Source of the DNA: Acidobacteriota bacterium
GTDB taxonomy: Bacteria > Acidobacteriota > Terriglobia > Terriglobales > Acidobacteriaceae
Length of the DNA stretch: 32,898 bases
Assembly (NCBI GenBank): GCA_023265315.1
Contig: JAHFUA010000016.1
Span: forward strand, 1-32,898
Direction: 5' to 3'
Below the pieces are notes generated by a model that saw only the letters and a program-made list of their open reading frames with translations, did no database searches and was not told the DNA's origin. A program made the position numbers and the translations under genes. The first letter of the stretch is position 1. Every line of letters starts with the position of its first letter. Positions 1 through 8,851 of the stretch are shown here, piece after piece.

Positions 1-1
1 G

Positions 2-1111
<1,110 letters not shown>

Positions 1112-1162
1112 TCATCGAGTGATCGGGTCATCGGGTGATGGGTAAGTGGGTAGTTGGGTAAT
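1112..1162. repeat. Degenerate short-word repeat between secD and secF
   Basis: Starting right after the secD stop, the sequence is built from drifting copies of a 7-9 base word (GATCGGGTCATCGGGTGATG, then GGGTAAGTGGGTAGTTGGGT). It resembles the GAGTCATTG family seen at four other sites in this window, in a more diverged form. No gene or clear promoter is visible in it. The call rests on internal periodicity only. Confidence 0.5.
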
Positions 1163-1177
1163 TGTCGCAGGATTCGC

Positions 1178-1229
1178 AGAGACGCAGCATGCTGCGTCTC
1201 TACAAAGCTAAGAGCCAAGAGCTAAGAAC
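1178..1229. repeat. REP-like palindrome with AAGAGC tail, copy 1
   Basis: A perfect 24-base palindrome (1178-1201, centre GCATGC, arms AGAGACGCAGCA) is followed by TACAAAGC and then by copies of the word AAGAGC(C/T)A. The same palindrome plus tail occurs again at 23403-23460, upstream of the helicase gene, with a longer perfect palindrome of 32 bases. Two matching copies 22 kb apart, both intergenic, show that this is a dispersed element and not chance. It separates secD from secF, and the secF ribosome-binding region lies in or just after its tail. Confidence 0.85.
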
Positions 1230-1238
1230 TGGTTTATC

Positions 1239-2441
1239 GTGGAATTTTTCAAGAACACGAACATCGATTTCCTGGGGAAGAAGTGGTACTTCCTGGCGTT
1301 CTCGCTGGTGTTCAGCGTGGCGGGGATCCTCTCCATGCTGTTCTGGCACCACGTTCCGCTGGGCATTGATTTCCGCGGCGGGACGCTGGTGTACGTGAAG
1401 TTCGCGCAGCCGCCGAATCCCGACGACATCCGCAAGGCCATGGACCGCGCCGGGCTGCGCAACGCCCGCATCCAGCGCTACGGCCCGCCGGCCAACAACG
1501 AAGTGCTGGTGGCGCTCGATATCCAGGAGACCTCCGAGCAAGCTCTGGACAAGGGCAAGAGCCAGATCATCCAGGCGCTCGAGACCAACACCCCGCAGGG
1601 CAAGCAGGACCTCAACAACAGCGGCGTGCAGAACATCAAAGAGGACCTGCTCAGCCGCGACCCGCTGCACCTGGGCACCGACGCCGATGTGCGCTACGGC
1701 CAGATGGCGCAGCAGATCGTGAATTATCGGGACAAAGTGCGGGGCGGCGTGTTGAGTTCGCTCGACGATCTGAAGGGCACGGTGCCTCCGGCAGTCCTGG
1801 CGGTGCTGCAGCAGGACTACTTCGTCTCCAATTTCGGGGTGCGCAACGTAGAGATTGTCGGTCCCCAGGTGGGCCAGCAATTACGCAAGCAGGCGCTGCT
1901 GGCGACACTGTATTCACTGGCGGGGATGCTGGTTTACCTGTGGTTCCGCTTCGAGCTCATCTACGGGGTGGCGGCGGTGGTGGCGTGCTTCCACGACACG
2001 CTCATCACGGTGGGAGCTTTCTCATTGACGAACAAGGAGATAACGCTTACTGTTATCGCCGCCATTTTGACCCTGGTGGGGTATTCGATGAACGACACCA
2101 TCGTGGTCTTCGACCGCATCCGGGAAAACATCAAGTTGATGCGCCGGGAAAGGCTGGCCGACATCGTGAACCGGAGCATCAATCAGACCCTGAGCCGGAC
2201 CATCCTGACCTCGGGGCTGACGTTCCTGACCGTGCTCTCGCTCTATATATTCGGCGGCGAAGTGCTGCACGGGTTTTCGTTTGCGCTGGTGGTGGGGATC
2301 TTGATCGGTACCTACTCCTCGATTGCGATCGCCGCCCCCATGCTGGTGGCCTACCAGGAGTGGCGAGGCGGGCAGAGAGGCCGTCCGGTGCCGGTCGCGG
2401 CCGATGCCAGCCGCCGGGAGAAGGTGAAAGTCAAGGCTTAG
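1239..2441 (+). CDS. secF: Protein translocase subunit SecF
   Basis: SecF is the partner of SecD in the inner-membrane SecDF complex that uses the proton motive force during protein export. The 400-residue protein has a first membrane segment at about residues 18-38, the motif GIDFRGGT (about 43-50) that opens the periplasmic domain, and five further hydrophobic segments in the C-terminal half. The signature SMNDTIVVFDRIREN matches the family's membrane motif. At 400 residues it is longer than many SecF proteins (roughly 300); the extra length lies in the periplasmic domain (about residues 90-195), which is rich in Gln, Asp and Asn. The start is GTG at 1239; no strong Shine-Dalgarno is visible, probably because repeat sequence lies directly upstream. 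It is separated from secD by about 127 bases of repeats, an unusually wide gap for this pair. Confidence 0.95.
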   Translation: MEFFKNTNIDFLGKKWYFLAFSLVFSVAGILSMLFWHHVPLGIDFRGGTLVYVKFAQPPNPDDIRKAMDRAGLRNARIQRYGPPANNEVLVALDIQETSEQALDKGKSQIIQALETNTPQGKQDLNNSGVQNIKEDLLSRDPLHLGTDADVRYGQMAQQIVNYRDKVRGGVLSSLDDLKGTVPPAVLAVLQQDYFVSNFGVRNVEIVGPQVGQQLRKQALLATLYSLAGMLVYLWFRFELIYGVAAVVACFHDTLITVGAFSLTNKEITLTVIAAILTLVGYSMNDTIVVFDRIRENIKLMRRERLADIVNRSINQTLSRTILTSGLTFLTVLSLYIFGGEVLHGFSFALVVGILIGTYSSIAIAAPMLVAYQEWRGGQRGRPVPVAADASRREKVKVKA

Positions 2442-2445
2442 CCCC

Positions 2446-2474
2446 GTCGTCGGCTCTCGGTCGTCGGTCGTCGG
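2446..2474. repeat. GTCGTCGG word repeat after secF
   Basis: Tandem, slightly irregular copies of GTCGTCGG follow the secF stop. The reverse complement of the same words (GGCCGACGACCGACGACC) occurs inside the pcrA coding region near 25099-25116. No gene is encoded here. Confidence 0.65.
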
Positions 2475-2484
2475 CCAAGCAGAT

Positions 2485-2580
2485 GGGGGCCGTTTTTAGC
2501 CAGCCCCTGAGCGCAGCGAAGGGACCGACGCCCCCCGGGGGTAACTGGGGCGAGACTGGGAGCAAAATGGGGGCTGGCGG
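2485..2580. repeat. GAGCGAAGCGA-type hairpin repeat upstream of tonB
   Basis: The element contains CCCTGAGCGCAGCGAAGGGACC (in two pieces: CCCTGAGCGC and AGCGAAGGGACC) flanked by inverted arms GCCAGCCCC (2499-2507) and GGGGCTGGC (2570-2578). Related words (GAGCGAAGCGAGGGA) recur in the next two gaps of this gene cluster, at 3361-3445 and 4322-4430. It lies between secF and the tonB-like gene, so it could act as a transcription barrier or processing hairpin; that role is inferred. Confidence 0.6.
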
Positions 2581-2619
2581 TGTCTATAGAAAGGTTGGAA
2601 ACTACCGGAGAGAAAGGCC

Positions 2620-3360
2620 ATGTTTGAAGACAGCCTTGTAGAATCCTCGGGCCGGCTTAGGACCAAGCGGAAATGGACGACTATGCTGTCGTTCATTTTG
2701 CAGTGTGTGCTGATCGGCATCATGGTCCTGATCCCGCTCATTTACACGGAGGCGCTGCCCAAGCAGCAACTGATGACCTTCCTGGTCGCGCCCCCGCCCC
2801 CTCCCCCGCCGCCACCGCCGCCGGCCGCCATACCGGTGAAGGTGGTCAAGGTGATCCAGACCGACATCGTCAACGGTCAGCTGCGCACTCCCACCAAGAT
2901 TCCTGAGAAAATCGCCATGATCAAGGAAGAGGCGGCGCCGCCGCCTATGACCACCGGGGGTGTGATCGGGGGCGTGCCGGGGGGAGTGCCGGGCGGGTCG
3001 ATGGGAGGCGTGATCGGTGGGATCATCGGTTCCACGCCGGTGGCGGTGCCCAGGGTGGCTATGCCCTCGCGCGTGCGGGTATCGGCGGGGGTTCAGCAGG
3101 GCAACCTGATCAACCAGGTCAAGCCGATTTATCCGGCGATCGCCAAGTCCGCCCGCATCTCGGGGGCGGTGGTCCTGCAGGCGGAGATCAGCAAGCAAGG
3201 GACCATCGAAAACCTGCGGGTGATCAGCGGGCATCCCATGTTGGTGCAGAATGCGCTGGACGCGGTGAGGCAATGGCGGTACAAGCCGTATCTGCTCAAC
3301 GGCGAGCCGGTACCGGTGGAGACCACCATCACGGTAAATTTCACCCTGTCCGGAGGTTGA
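2620..3360 (+). CDS. TonB-family energy transducer protein
   Basis: TonB-type proteins carry energy from the ExbB/ExbD motor in the inner membrane to outer-membrane transporters. The 246-residue protein shows the expected order: a short cytoplasmic N-terminus, one membrane anchor (about residues 22-43), a proline run (APPPPPPPPPPPAA, about 57-70), a linker, and a C-terminal TonB domain (about 165-246) with VKPIYPAIAKSARISG and QWRYKPYLLNGEPV. The linker is odd: instead of the usual Pro/Lys/Glu repeats, residues 112-137 are glycine-rich (GGVIGGVPGGVPGGSMGG). The ATG at 2620 follows a good ribosome-binding site, GGAGAGAAAGG. exbB and two exbD genes follow on the same strand, which supports the role. 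The substrate receptor cannot be told from this window. Confidence 0.92.
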   Translation: MFEDSLVESSGRLRTKRKWTTMLSFILQCVLIGIMVLIPLIYTEALPKQQLMTFLVAPPPPPPPPPPPAAIPVKVVKVIQTDIVNGQLRTPTKIPEKIAMIKEEAAPPPMTTGGVIGGVPGGVPGGSMGGVIGGIIGSTPVAVPRVAMPSRVRVSAGVQQGNLINQVKPIYPAIAKSARISGAVVLQAEISKQGTIENLRVISGHPMLVQNALDAVRQWRYKPYLLNGEPVPVETTITVNFTLSGG

Positions 3361-3445
3361 GGCGCTTTGCGGGCGTGAGCGAAGCGTGCAGCGCTGAGCG
3401 GGAGCCTGCAGCCGAAATCCCGAGCGAAGCGAGGGAACCGGTACG
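3361..3445. repeat. GAGCGAAGCGA-type repeat between tonB and exbB
   Basis: Beginning directly after the tonB-like stop, this stretch contains GCGGGCGTGAGCGAAGCG, then GCCGAAATCCCGAGCGAAGC and GAGGGAACC. The order of words matches 4322-4430 (GCGGGCGTGAGCGA, then GCCGAAATCCCGAGCG and GAGGGACC), so these are two copies of one element in consecutive gaps of the same operon. The remaining 3446-3542 shows no gene; a strong ribosome-binding site for exbB follows. Confidence 0.7.
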
Positions 3446-3562
3446 CGCATGAATCCCATTTTTGGTGGACGTGCTGAGAGGCAGGCGCCCGGCAGTGTAC
3501 AGCGTCGATGCACGGACTCAAGGACAACGTAAAATAAGTATCTCAGGAGGAAGGACCAACAC

Positions 3563-4321
3563 ATGCTGCTAGCACATATTGCAACTCTCGGATCGAACAG
3601 CATCCATAGCGCCGCGCTGTGGATGTTCCAGGAAGGCGCGGAGATCGGCTGGAACCCTGTCGCCCTGTGGCACCAGATGGGGATCCTGGCGAAGACCGTG
3701 GTGGTGATCCTGTTCATCATGTCGGCATGGTCGATCGGGGTCATGATCGACCGCTGGATGGCGTTCAACTCCGCCCGCAAGCAGTCGCGCATGTTCGCTC
3801 CGGCCGTGGCCGGCGCCCTGCGTGAAGGCAAGATCGAAGAGGCCATCCGCGTCGCCGAGCGGCACAAGAAGAGCCACCTGGCGAAAGTTGTAACTGCCGG
3901 TCTGCAGGAATTCAAAGCGCACGGCGAGTCCGATGAGATCCCGGGCGGGGACATCGAGGCCAGCAAGCGGGCGCTGGAGCGCGCCGAAGCCATCGTGCAC
4001 GCCGAGCTCAAGCGCGGCCTGGGCGGCCTGGCCACCATCGGATCCACGGCCCCGTTTGTGGGGCTGCTGGGCACGGTGGTCGGCATCATCAATGCCTTCC
4101 AGGGGATTTCGGCGCAGAAGGCCACCGGTTTGGGCGCCGTCGCCGGGGGTATTTCCGAAGCGCTGGTGACCACCGCCGTCGGGCTGTTCGTCGCCATCCC
4201 CGCGGTGATGATGTTTAACTACTTCACCAACAAGGTGGAGGCCTTCGACGTGGAGATGGACAACTCTTCGAGCGAGCTGATCGATTACTTCCTCAAGCGC
4301 CGCGGTGCGGTGCGGCGTTAA
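3563..4321 (+). CDS. exbB: ExbB/TolQ-type proton channel protein (MotA/TolQ/ExbB family)
   Basis: ExbB forms the pentameric inner-membrane ring of the proton-driven motor that energises TonB. The 252-residue protein has three hydrophobic segments: about 40-60 (after an N-terminal periplasmic stretch), about 153-177 (IGSTAPFVGLLGTVVGIINA, the family signature), and about 190-215 (SEALVTTAVGLFVAIPAVMM). A large charged cytoplasmic loop separates the first and second. The ATG at 3563 has a strong ribosome-binding site, AGGAGGAAGGA. It lies between the tonB-like gene and two exbD genes, all on one strand. ExbB and TolQ are difficult to tell apart by sequence; the TonB and ExbD neighbours and the absence of tolA, tolB and pal nearby favour ExbB. 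Confidence 0.93.
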   Translation: MLLAHIATLGSNSIHSAALWMFQEGAEIGWNPVALWHQMGILAKTVVVILFIMSAWSIGVMIDRWMAFNSARKQSRMFAPAVAGALREGKIEEAIRVAERHKKSHLAKVVTAGLQEFKAHGESDEIPGGDIEASKRALERAEAIVHAELKRGLGGLATIGSTAPFVGLLGTVVGIINAFQGISAQKATGLGAVAGGISEALVTTAVGLFVAIPAVMMFNYFTNKVEAFDVEMDNSSSELIDYFLKRRGAVRR

Positions 4322-4430
4322 GTTGAGGCGTCTAGCGGGCGTGAGCGAGTCCGGGACACGCGCGGTTTTCGCGTGACGGGGCAGAGGAGCGAGAGCACGC
4401 TGCCGAAATCCCGAGCGCAGAGAGGGACCT
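4322..4430. repeat. GAGCGAAGCGA-type repeat between exbB and exbD
   Basis: This is the second copy of the element at 3361-3445, with the same word order (GCGGGCGTGAGCGA, then CTGCCGAAATCCCGAGCG, then GAGGGACCT) but a different middle with a small hairpin, ACACGCGCGGTTTTCGCGTG. It fills the whole gap between exbB and the first exbD, and its GAGGGAC end may serve as the ribosome-binding region of exbD. Confidence 0.7.
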
Positions 4431-4435
4431 GAACT

Positions 4436-4894
<459 letters not shown>

Positions 4895-4907
4895 CGAGGT
4901 ACTGAAT

Positions 4908-5345
4908 ATGGCAATGGCAGTTGGTGGGGCAGGCGGACTCAACGCCGACCCCAACGTAACCCCGCTGATCGACGTGCTGCTGGTGCTGCTGATTATCTTT
5001 ATGGTCATCACCCCGCTGACGCCGAAAGGGCTGGACGCGCTGGTGCCGCAGCCGCCTCCGCCCAACGCGCCGAAGACCAATGTCGTGGATCGCACCATCG
5101 TGGTGCAGTTGCTGAAGGGCGCCGGCGGCAAGCCCGCCTTGAAGATCAACCAGGACGACGTCACTTGGCAGAACCTGCAAGGCCGCCTGGAAGAGATCTA
5201 CAAGGCGCGCGCGGAAAAGGTGATGTTCGTCAAGGCCGATACTGACCTGGAGTTCGCCGAGGTGGCGCAGGTGATCGACATCGCCCATGCCGCTGGGGTG
5301 GAGAAGGTCGGTCTGATCACCGCCAAGATCGAGGCCGGCGGCTGA
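4908..5345 (+). CDS. exbD: ExbD/TolR-type biopolymer transport protein, second copy
   Basis: This is a second ExbD paralogue, 145 residues, with the membrane segment at about 19-37 (PLIDVLLVLLIIFMVITP) and the channel aspartate at residue 22. The periplasmic half contains MFVKADTDLEFAEVAQVID, equivalent to the same region of the first copy. The start is the ATG at 4908, preceded by GAGGT at a suitable distance; the frame is open further upstream but there it only runs antiparallel in phase with the 3' end of the first exbD, so a longer protein is rejected. The paralogues differ clearly outside the membrane segment, which points to an old duplication and possibly a mixed ExbD pair around one ExbB. 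Confidence 0.94.
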   Translation: MAMAVGGAGGLNADPNVTPLIDVLLVLLIIFMVITPLTPKGLDALVPQPPPPNAPKTNVVDRTIVVQLLKGAGGKPALKINQDDVTWQNLQGRLEEIYKARAEKVMFVKADTDLEFAEVAQVIDIAHAAGVEKVGLITAKIEAGG

Positions 5346-5502
5346 AGCGCATCAGCCGCTGGCGGGCGGGGTTCGCCCTTTAGCGGCACGAACGGCGGCA
5401 CCTATATCAAACTGGGGCAGCGCGCGGAGGACCGCGCCGGCTTGTATCCGGGGTGACCGAGCCGGTCTCCGGACCCGCTGTCCCCGCGGAGATCAAGCAC
5501 TC
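5346..5502. other. Gap between exbD and TPR gene with small GC-rich hairpins
   Basis: No gene is visible in these 157 bases. There are compact GC-rich inverted repeats, for example GCGCGGAGGACCGCGC (5422-5437), and nothing that clearly reads as a promoter. The end supplies the ribosome-binding site of the TPR gene. Confidence 0.4.
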
Positions 5503-6354
5503 ATGAAGCGAAGCGCAGAGAACGATAGGCCACACGCCAGTGCGATGGCCAGAGCAGCGGCGGTGCTGGGCCTGGCGGCGGTCCTCCTGTTGTTGGGGGG
5601 ATGTACCAAGCTGAAGGCCCGCGATCAGCTCAACAAGGGGGTTCAGGCCTACAAGAACGCCAGGTACGAGCAGGCCATCGAGCACTTCAAGAACGCGGTG
5701 GCGCTGGATCCCAGGCTGCTCAACGCCCGCCTGTATCTGGCCACCGCCTACGCGCAGCAGTACATCCCCGGCGCCGATACCCCGGAAAACAACCAGATGG
5801 GGCAGCAGGCGATCGACGAGTACAAGAAAGTACTGGCCATGGATCCCAAGAACATCAACAGCGTGAAGGGGATCGCCTCGCTCTACTTCAACATGAAGAA
5901 GTTCGACCAGGCCAAGGAGTACCACGAGAAGGCCAAGCGGCTCGATCCCAACGATCCCGAGGAGTATTACTCCATCGCGGTGATCGACTGGACGCAGACC
6001 TATGCGCCGCGGCAGGAAGAGCGCGCTAAGCTGGGGCTGAAGCCCGATGAGCCGCTCAAGGACAAGAAGGTCTGCGAGTCGCTGCGGGAGCGCAACCTGC
6101 CCAAGGTGGATGAGGGCATCCAGAATCTAACCAGGGCGCTGCAACTCCGTCCCGACTACGATGACGCCATGGCCTATCTGAACCTGCTCTACCGGGAGAA
6201 GGCTGATCTGGAGTGCGGTAATCCTGACGCCCGCATGGCCGACCTGAAGACCGCCGACGACTGGGTGGATAAGACCATGGCCACCAAGAAGTCGAAAGCT
6301 GAGAAGCTGGCGCAGAAGGGCGGCGGTATCGTTACCACCGAGCAGCCGAAGTAA
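5503..6354 (+). CDS. TPR-repeat lipoprotein
   Basis: The 283-residue protein has a lipoprotein signal: a charged N-terminus, a hydrophobic stretch at about 17-31, and a lipobox LLGGC with the lipidated cysteine at residue 34. After it come tetratricopeptide repeats, visible as YKNARYEQAIEHFKNAVALD, then KYHEKAKRLDPNDPEEYYSI-like helices, and NLTRALQLRPDYDDAMAYLN. TPRs are protein-binding scaffolds, so a periplasmic adaptor role is likely. The ATG at 5503 follows GCGGAGATC. It comes last in the SecDF/TonB-ExbBD series and is closed by a hairpin terminator, so it may be co-transcribed with the exb genes. A TPR protein often follows ExbD in Acidobacteriota, but its exact partner is unknown. Confidence 0.88.
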   Translation: MKRSAENDRPHASAMARAAAVLGLAAVLLLLGGCTKLKARDQLNKGVQAYKNARYEQAIEHFKNAVALDPRLLNARLYLATAYAQQYIPGADTPENNQMGQQAIDEYKKVLAMDPKNINSVKGIASLYFNMKKFDQAKEYHEKAKRLDPNDPEEYYSIAVIDWTQTYAPRQEERAKLGLKPDEPLKDKKVCESLRERNLPKVDEGIQNLTRALQLRPDYDDAMAYLNLLYREKADLECGNPDARMADLKTADDWVDKTMATKKSKAEKLAQKGGGIVTTEQPK

Positions 6355-6375
6355 GAACTACCTCCTCAGACAGAA

Positions 6376-6406
6376 AAGCCTCTCCAGGCGGGGAGGCTTT
6401 GCTGTT
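6376..6406 (+). terminator. Intrinsic terminator after the TPR lipoprotein gene
   Basis: A stem of AAGCCTCTCC paired with GGGGAGGCTT (one G-U type pair) with a short AGGC loop is followed by TTGCTGTTTT. It lies about 20 bases after the TPR stop and ends the exb-side transcription unit. Confidence 0.8.
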
Positions 6407-6539
6407 TTGGTCCTTCCGGGTCGCGCATCACTGCTGTTTGTTTGAGCGTCACAGCGCGGCCGTCCTGACCTTCGAGTAGAATTACCGGTTCCCCAGCCAG
6501 CCTCGACAGGCACTATGCCGGCGAGGCGGCGTTGTCATC

Positions 6540-8081
6540 ATGTTCAAGAAGATCCTCATCGCCAACCGGGGAGAGATCGCGGTGCGCGTGATCCGCGCCT
6601 GCCGCGAGATGGGCATCTCGCCGGTGGCGGTCTATTCCGACGTGGACCGGGCGGCGCTGCACGTGCGCAAGGCCGACGAGGCCTACCACATCGGTCCGGC
6701 GACGGCCAGCGAGTCCTACCTGAACATTCCCAAGCTGATCGAAGTGGCCCGCAAGTCGGGGGCGGAGGCGGTGCACCCGGGATACGGGTTCCTGTCGGAG
6801 AATCCCAGTTTTAACCGCGCCTGCCGCCAGGCGGGGATCAAGTTCATCGGTCCCACCCCGGAAGCGATGGAGCTGATGGGCTCGAAGACCCGCGCCCGGC
6901 AGACCATGGAGAAGGCCGGCGTTCCCTTCGTTCCGGGCACGACCAAGGGCCTGGACTCGCTGGCGCACGCGCGGGAGGTTGCGGCGAAGATCGGCTACCC
7001 GGTGATGCTGAAGGCGGCGGGCGGCGGAGGCGGCAAAGGCATGCGCGCGGTGCGCTCGGCCGACCAACTGGCCTCGGCGCTCGAGCAGGCCAAGAGCGAG
7101 GCCATGCGCTCGTTTAAGGACGACGAGGTTTACATCGAGAAGCTGATCGAGAACCCGCGCCACATCGAGGTGCAGATCCTGGGCGACGAACACGGCCACC
7201 TGGTGTACCTGGGGGAGCGGGAGTGCTCGGTGCAGCGGCGTCACCAGAAGGTGCTGGAGGAGTCGCCGTCGGCGTTCGTCGATCCCGACATGCGGCGACG
7301 CATGGGCGAGACCGCGGTGCGCGTGGGCAAGGCGGCCGCGTATTCCAACGCCGGCACCGTTGAATTCCTGGTGGATGAGCGGAAGAACTTCTACTTCCTG
7401 GAGGTCAACGCGCGCTTGCAGGTGGAGCATCCGGTGACCGAGTTCGTCACCGGCCTGGACCTGGTGCACCTTCAGATCCGCATTGCCGCCGGGGAAGAGC
7501 TGCCGGTCCGGCAGGAGGACATCATGCTGCGCGGCCACGCCATCGAGTGCCGCATCTATGCCGAAGACCCGGACAACAACTATTTCCCCAGCCCGGGAAC
7601 GATCACCCGCCTGCTGCAGCCTTCCGGTCCCGGCATCCGGCGCGACAGCGGCGTGTACGAAGGCTGGACCGTACCCATCGACTACGATCCGCTGCTGGCC
7701 AAGGTGATCGGCTACGCCCCTACGCGGCGCGAGGCCATCGCGCGCCTGGACCGGGCGATGTACGAATATTTCGCCGGCGGCATCAAGACCAACATCTCGC
7801 TGTTCCGGCGGATCCTGCGCGATCCCGACTTCATCGCCGGCAAGGTCCACACCGGCTACCTCGACGGCCTGCTGGAGCGCAGCAAGAACGAGCAGCACGC
7901 GGCGCGCGACGGAGACCGCAGGATCGCCGCTGTGGCTGCGGTCCTGTTCACGCAGATGGAAAACGGGACGGCCGCGGCTCCGGCCGAGACTGCGCAGCCG
8001 GCCGCCGGGGTGAGCGCGAACGGCGCTGCCGGGACGCACTGGAAGCGGGCGGCGCGCATGGACGCTTTGCGTGAGCACTAG
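6540..8081 (+). CDS. accC: Biotin carboxylase subunit of acyl-CoA carboxylase
   Basis: The enzyme uses ATP and bicarbonate to carboxylate biotin on a carrier protein, the first half-reaction of acetyl-, propionyl- and related acyl-CoA carboxylases. The 513-residue protein has the N-terminal domain (KKILIANRGEIAVRVIRAC), the ATP-grasp glycine loop AAGGGGGKGMR (about 159-169), the active-site stretch EVNARLQVEHPVTE (about 288-301), and the C-terminal domain with GHAIECRIYAEDP. It is some 60 residues longer than bacterial AccC (about 450); the extra C-terminal part, from about 450, is low in complexity and rich in Ala/Gly. This length is more typical of alpha subunits of catabolic acyl-CoA carboxylases, but those usually fuse the biotin domain, whereas here it is a separate gene at 8294. 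The carboxyltransferase subunit is not in the window. Confidence 0.93.
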   Translation: MFKKILIANRGEIAVRVIRACREMGISPVAVYSDVDRAALHVRKADEAYHIGPATASESYLNIPKLIEVARKSGAEAVHPGYGFLSENPSFNRACRQAGIKFIGPTPEAMELMGSKTRARQTMEKAGVPFVPGTTKGLDSLAHAREVAAKIGYPVMLKAAGGGGGKGMRAVRSADQLASALEQAKSEAMRSFKDDEVYIEKLIENPRHIEVQILGDEHGHLVYLGERECSVQRRHQKVLEESPSAFVDPDMRRRMGETAVRVGKAAAYSNAGTVEFLVDERKNFYFLEVNARLQVEHPVTEFVTGLDLVHLQIRIAAGEELPVRQEDIMLRGHAIECRIYAEDPDNNYFPSPGTITRLLQPSGPGIRRDSGVYEGWTVPIDYDPLLAKVIGYAPTRREAIARLDRAMYEYFAGGIKTNISLFRRILRDPDFIAGKVHTGYLDGLLERSKNEQHAARDGDRRIAAVAAVLFTQMENGTAAAPAETAQPAAGVSANGAAGTHWKRAARMDALREH

Positions 8082-8100
8082 AGCAGGTTCACAGGTAGCA

Positions 8101-8260
8101 TGCTCGGTGAAGGGGCACGCCCGCCTTTGGCGTGCAGGGGTGGGAGGTGTGCCGTAAGGGCAGGCAAAAACTCGGCTTTAGCCGCTGAGGGAATCTCCCT
8201 CATCAGGGCCTAAAGGCCGGCTTGATGTTATCGGCACGGCTGGCCCCTTTACCTGGCAAA
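8101..8260. repeat. GGCTTTAGCCGCTGAGG-type intergenic element
   Basis: The gap between the two carboxylase genes is filled with short inverted words: GGCACGCCCGCCTTTGGCGTGC (in pieces GGCACGCC / GGCGTGC), CGGCTTTAGCCGCTGAGGGA, AGGGCCTAAAGGCCGG and TTATCGGCACGGCTGG. From memory, similar wording (CTAAAGGCCGGCTTGAT followed by CGGCACGGCTG) recurs between genes of acidobacterial genomes; this was not checked. Its right end is open in the frame of the biotinyl protein and so creates a false upstream start. Confidence 0.55.
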
Positions 8261-8293
8261 CACTTGGAGACATCAACTGCGGCTCCACATGAG

Positions 8294-8794
8294 ATGACCT
8301 ACGAAGTCACTATCGACGGCAAGATGCACCGCGTGGAGCTGACGCGCGGCCCGGAGGCCAGAATGCAATGCCGTCTGGATGGCCGCGAGTTGAACGTAGA
8401 CGCGGTCGAAGCCGGGCGCGACGTGCTTTCCATCGTGATCGACGGCCGGGCCTGGGAGGTCAAACGCGAGCGCGTGGGCGGCGACATGCACCTGATGATC
8501 GCCGGCGAGCGCTACGCGGCCGAGGTCCGCGATCCGCGCTCCTTCCGGGCGCGCAAGGCGGCCGGCGCCGGACTCGAAGGCCCCAAGAAACTGGTCTCAC
8601 CCATGCCCGGCAAAGTGGTGCGCGTGCTGGTGGTGCAGGGCGCGGAAGTCGAGGCCGGGCAGGGCGTCGTGGTGGTGGAAGCCATGAAGATGCAGAACGA
8701 GATCAAGTCGCCCAAGAAGGGGATTGTGAGCAAGATCGTCGCCGCCGAAGGGGCGACGGTCAACGCCGGCGAGGCGCTGGCCATTGTCGAGTGA
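8294..8794 (+). CDS. Biotinyl-carrier protein (biotin/lipoyl attachment domain) of acyl-CoA carboxylase
   Basis: This 166-residue protein carries the biotin that is carboxylated by the neighbouring biotin carboxylase. Residues about 100-166 form the biotinyl domain, with PMPGKVV, the attachment motif EAMKMQNE (lysine 132) and GIVSKIVAAEGATVNAGEAL. The N-terminal 90 residues (TYEVTIDGKMHRVEL onward) resemble the linker domain found in alpha subunits of acyl-CoA carboxylases and methylcrotonyl-type enzymes, so carboxylase and carrier look like a split version of one polypeptide. The ATG at 8294 is preferred: a longer frame from 8222 begins with codons made from the intergenic repeat. No good ribosome-binding site is seen close to 8294, so the start is the uncertain part. 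Confidence 0.88.
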   Translation: MTYEVTIDGKMHRVELTRGPEARMQCRLDGRELNVDAVEAGRDVLSIVIDGRAWEVKRERVGGDMHLMIAGERYAAEVRDPRSFRARKAAGAGLEGPKKLVSPMPGKVVRVLVVQGAEVEAGQGVVVVEAMKMQNEIKSPKKGIVSKIVAAEGATVNAGEALAIVE

Positions 8795-8800
8795 AGCAAG

Positions 8801-8851
8801 CCACCGATTTACACGGAATTCTTGAATCCGTGTAAATCCGTGGCGTTTTTA
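8801..8851. terminator. Hairpin repeat acting as bidirectional terminator
   Basis: Inverted arms CCACCGATTTACACGGA (8801-8817) and TCCGTGTAAATCCGTGG (8827-8843) differ at one position and are followed by CGTTTTTAT. The site lies between convergent genes, the biotinyl protein (plus) and the isomerase (minus). Its right arm plus tail, AATCCGTGGCGTTTTT, is repeated at 15777-15792, so it is also a dispersed repeat. Confidence 0.75.

Noticed and set aside
6513-8078. A 521-codon minus-strand frame opposite the biotin carboxylase
   Set aside because: Rich in His/Arg/Leu/Val and without motifs; the plus strand is a clear AccC.
8222-8293. Longer start for the biotinyl protein at 8222
   Set aside because: The extra codons come from the intergenic repeat; conserved sequence begins at 8294.
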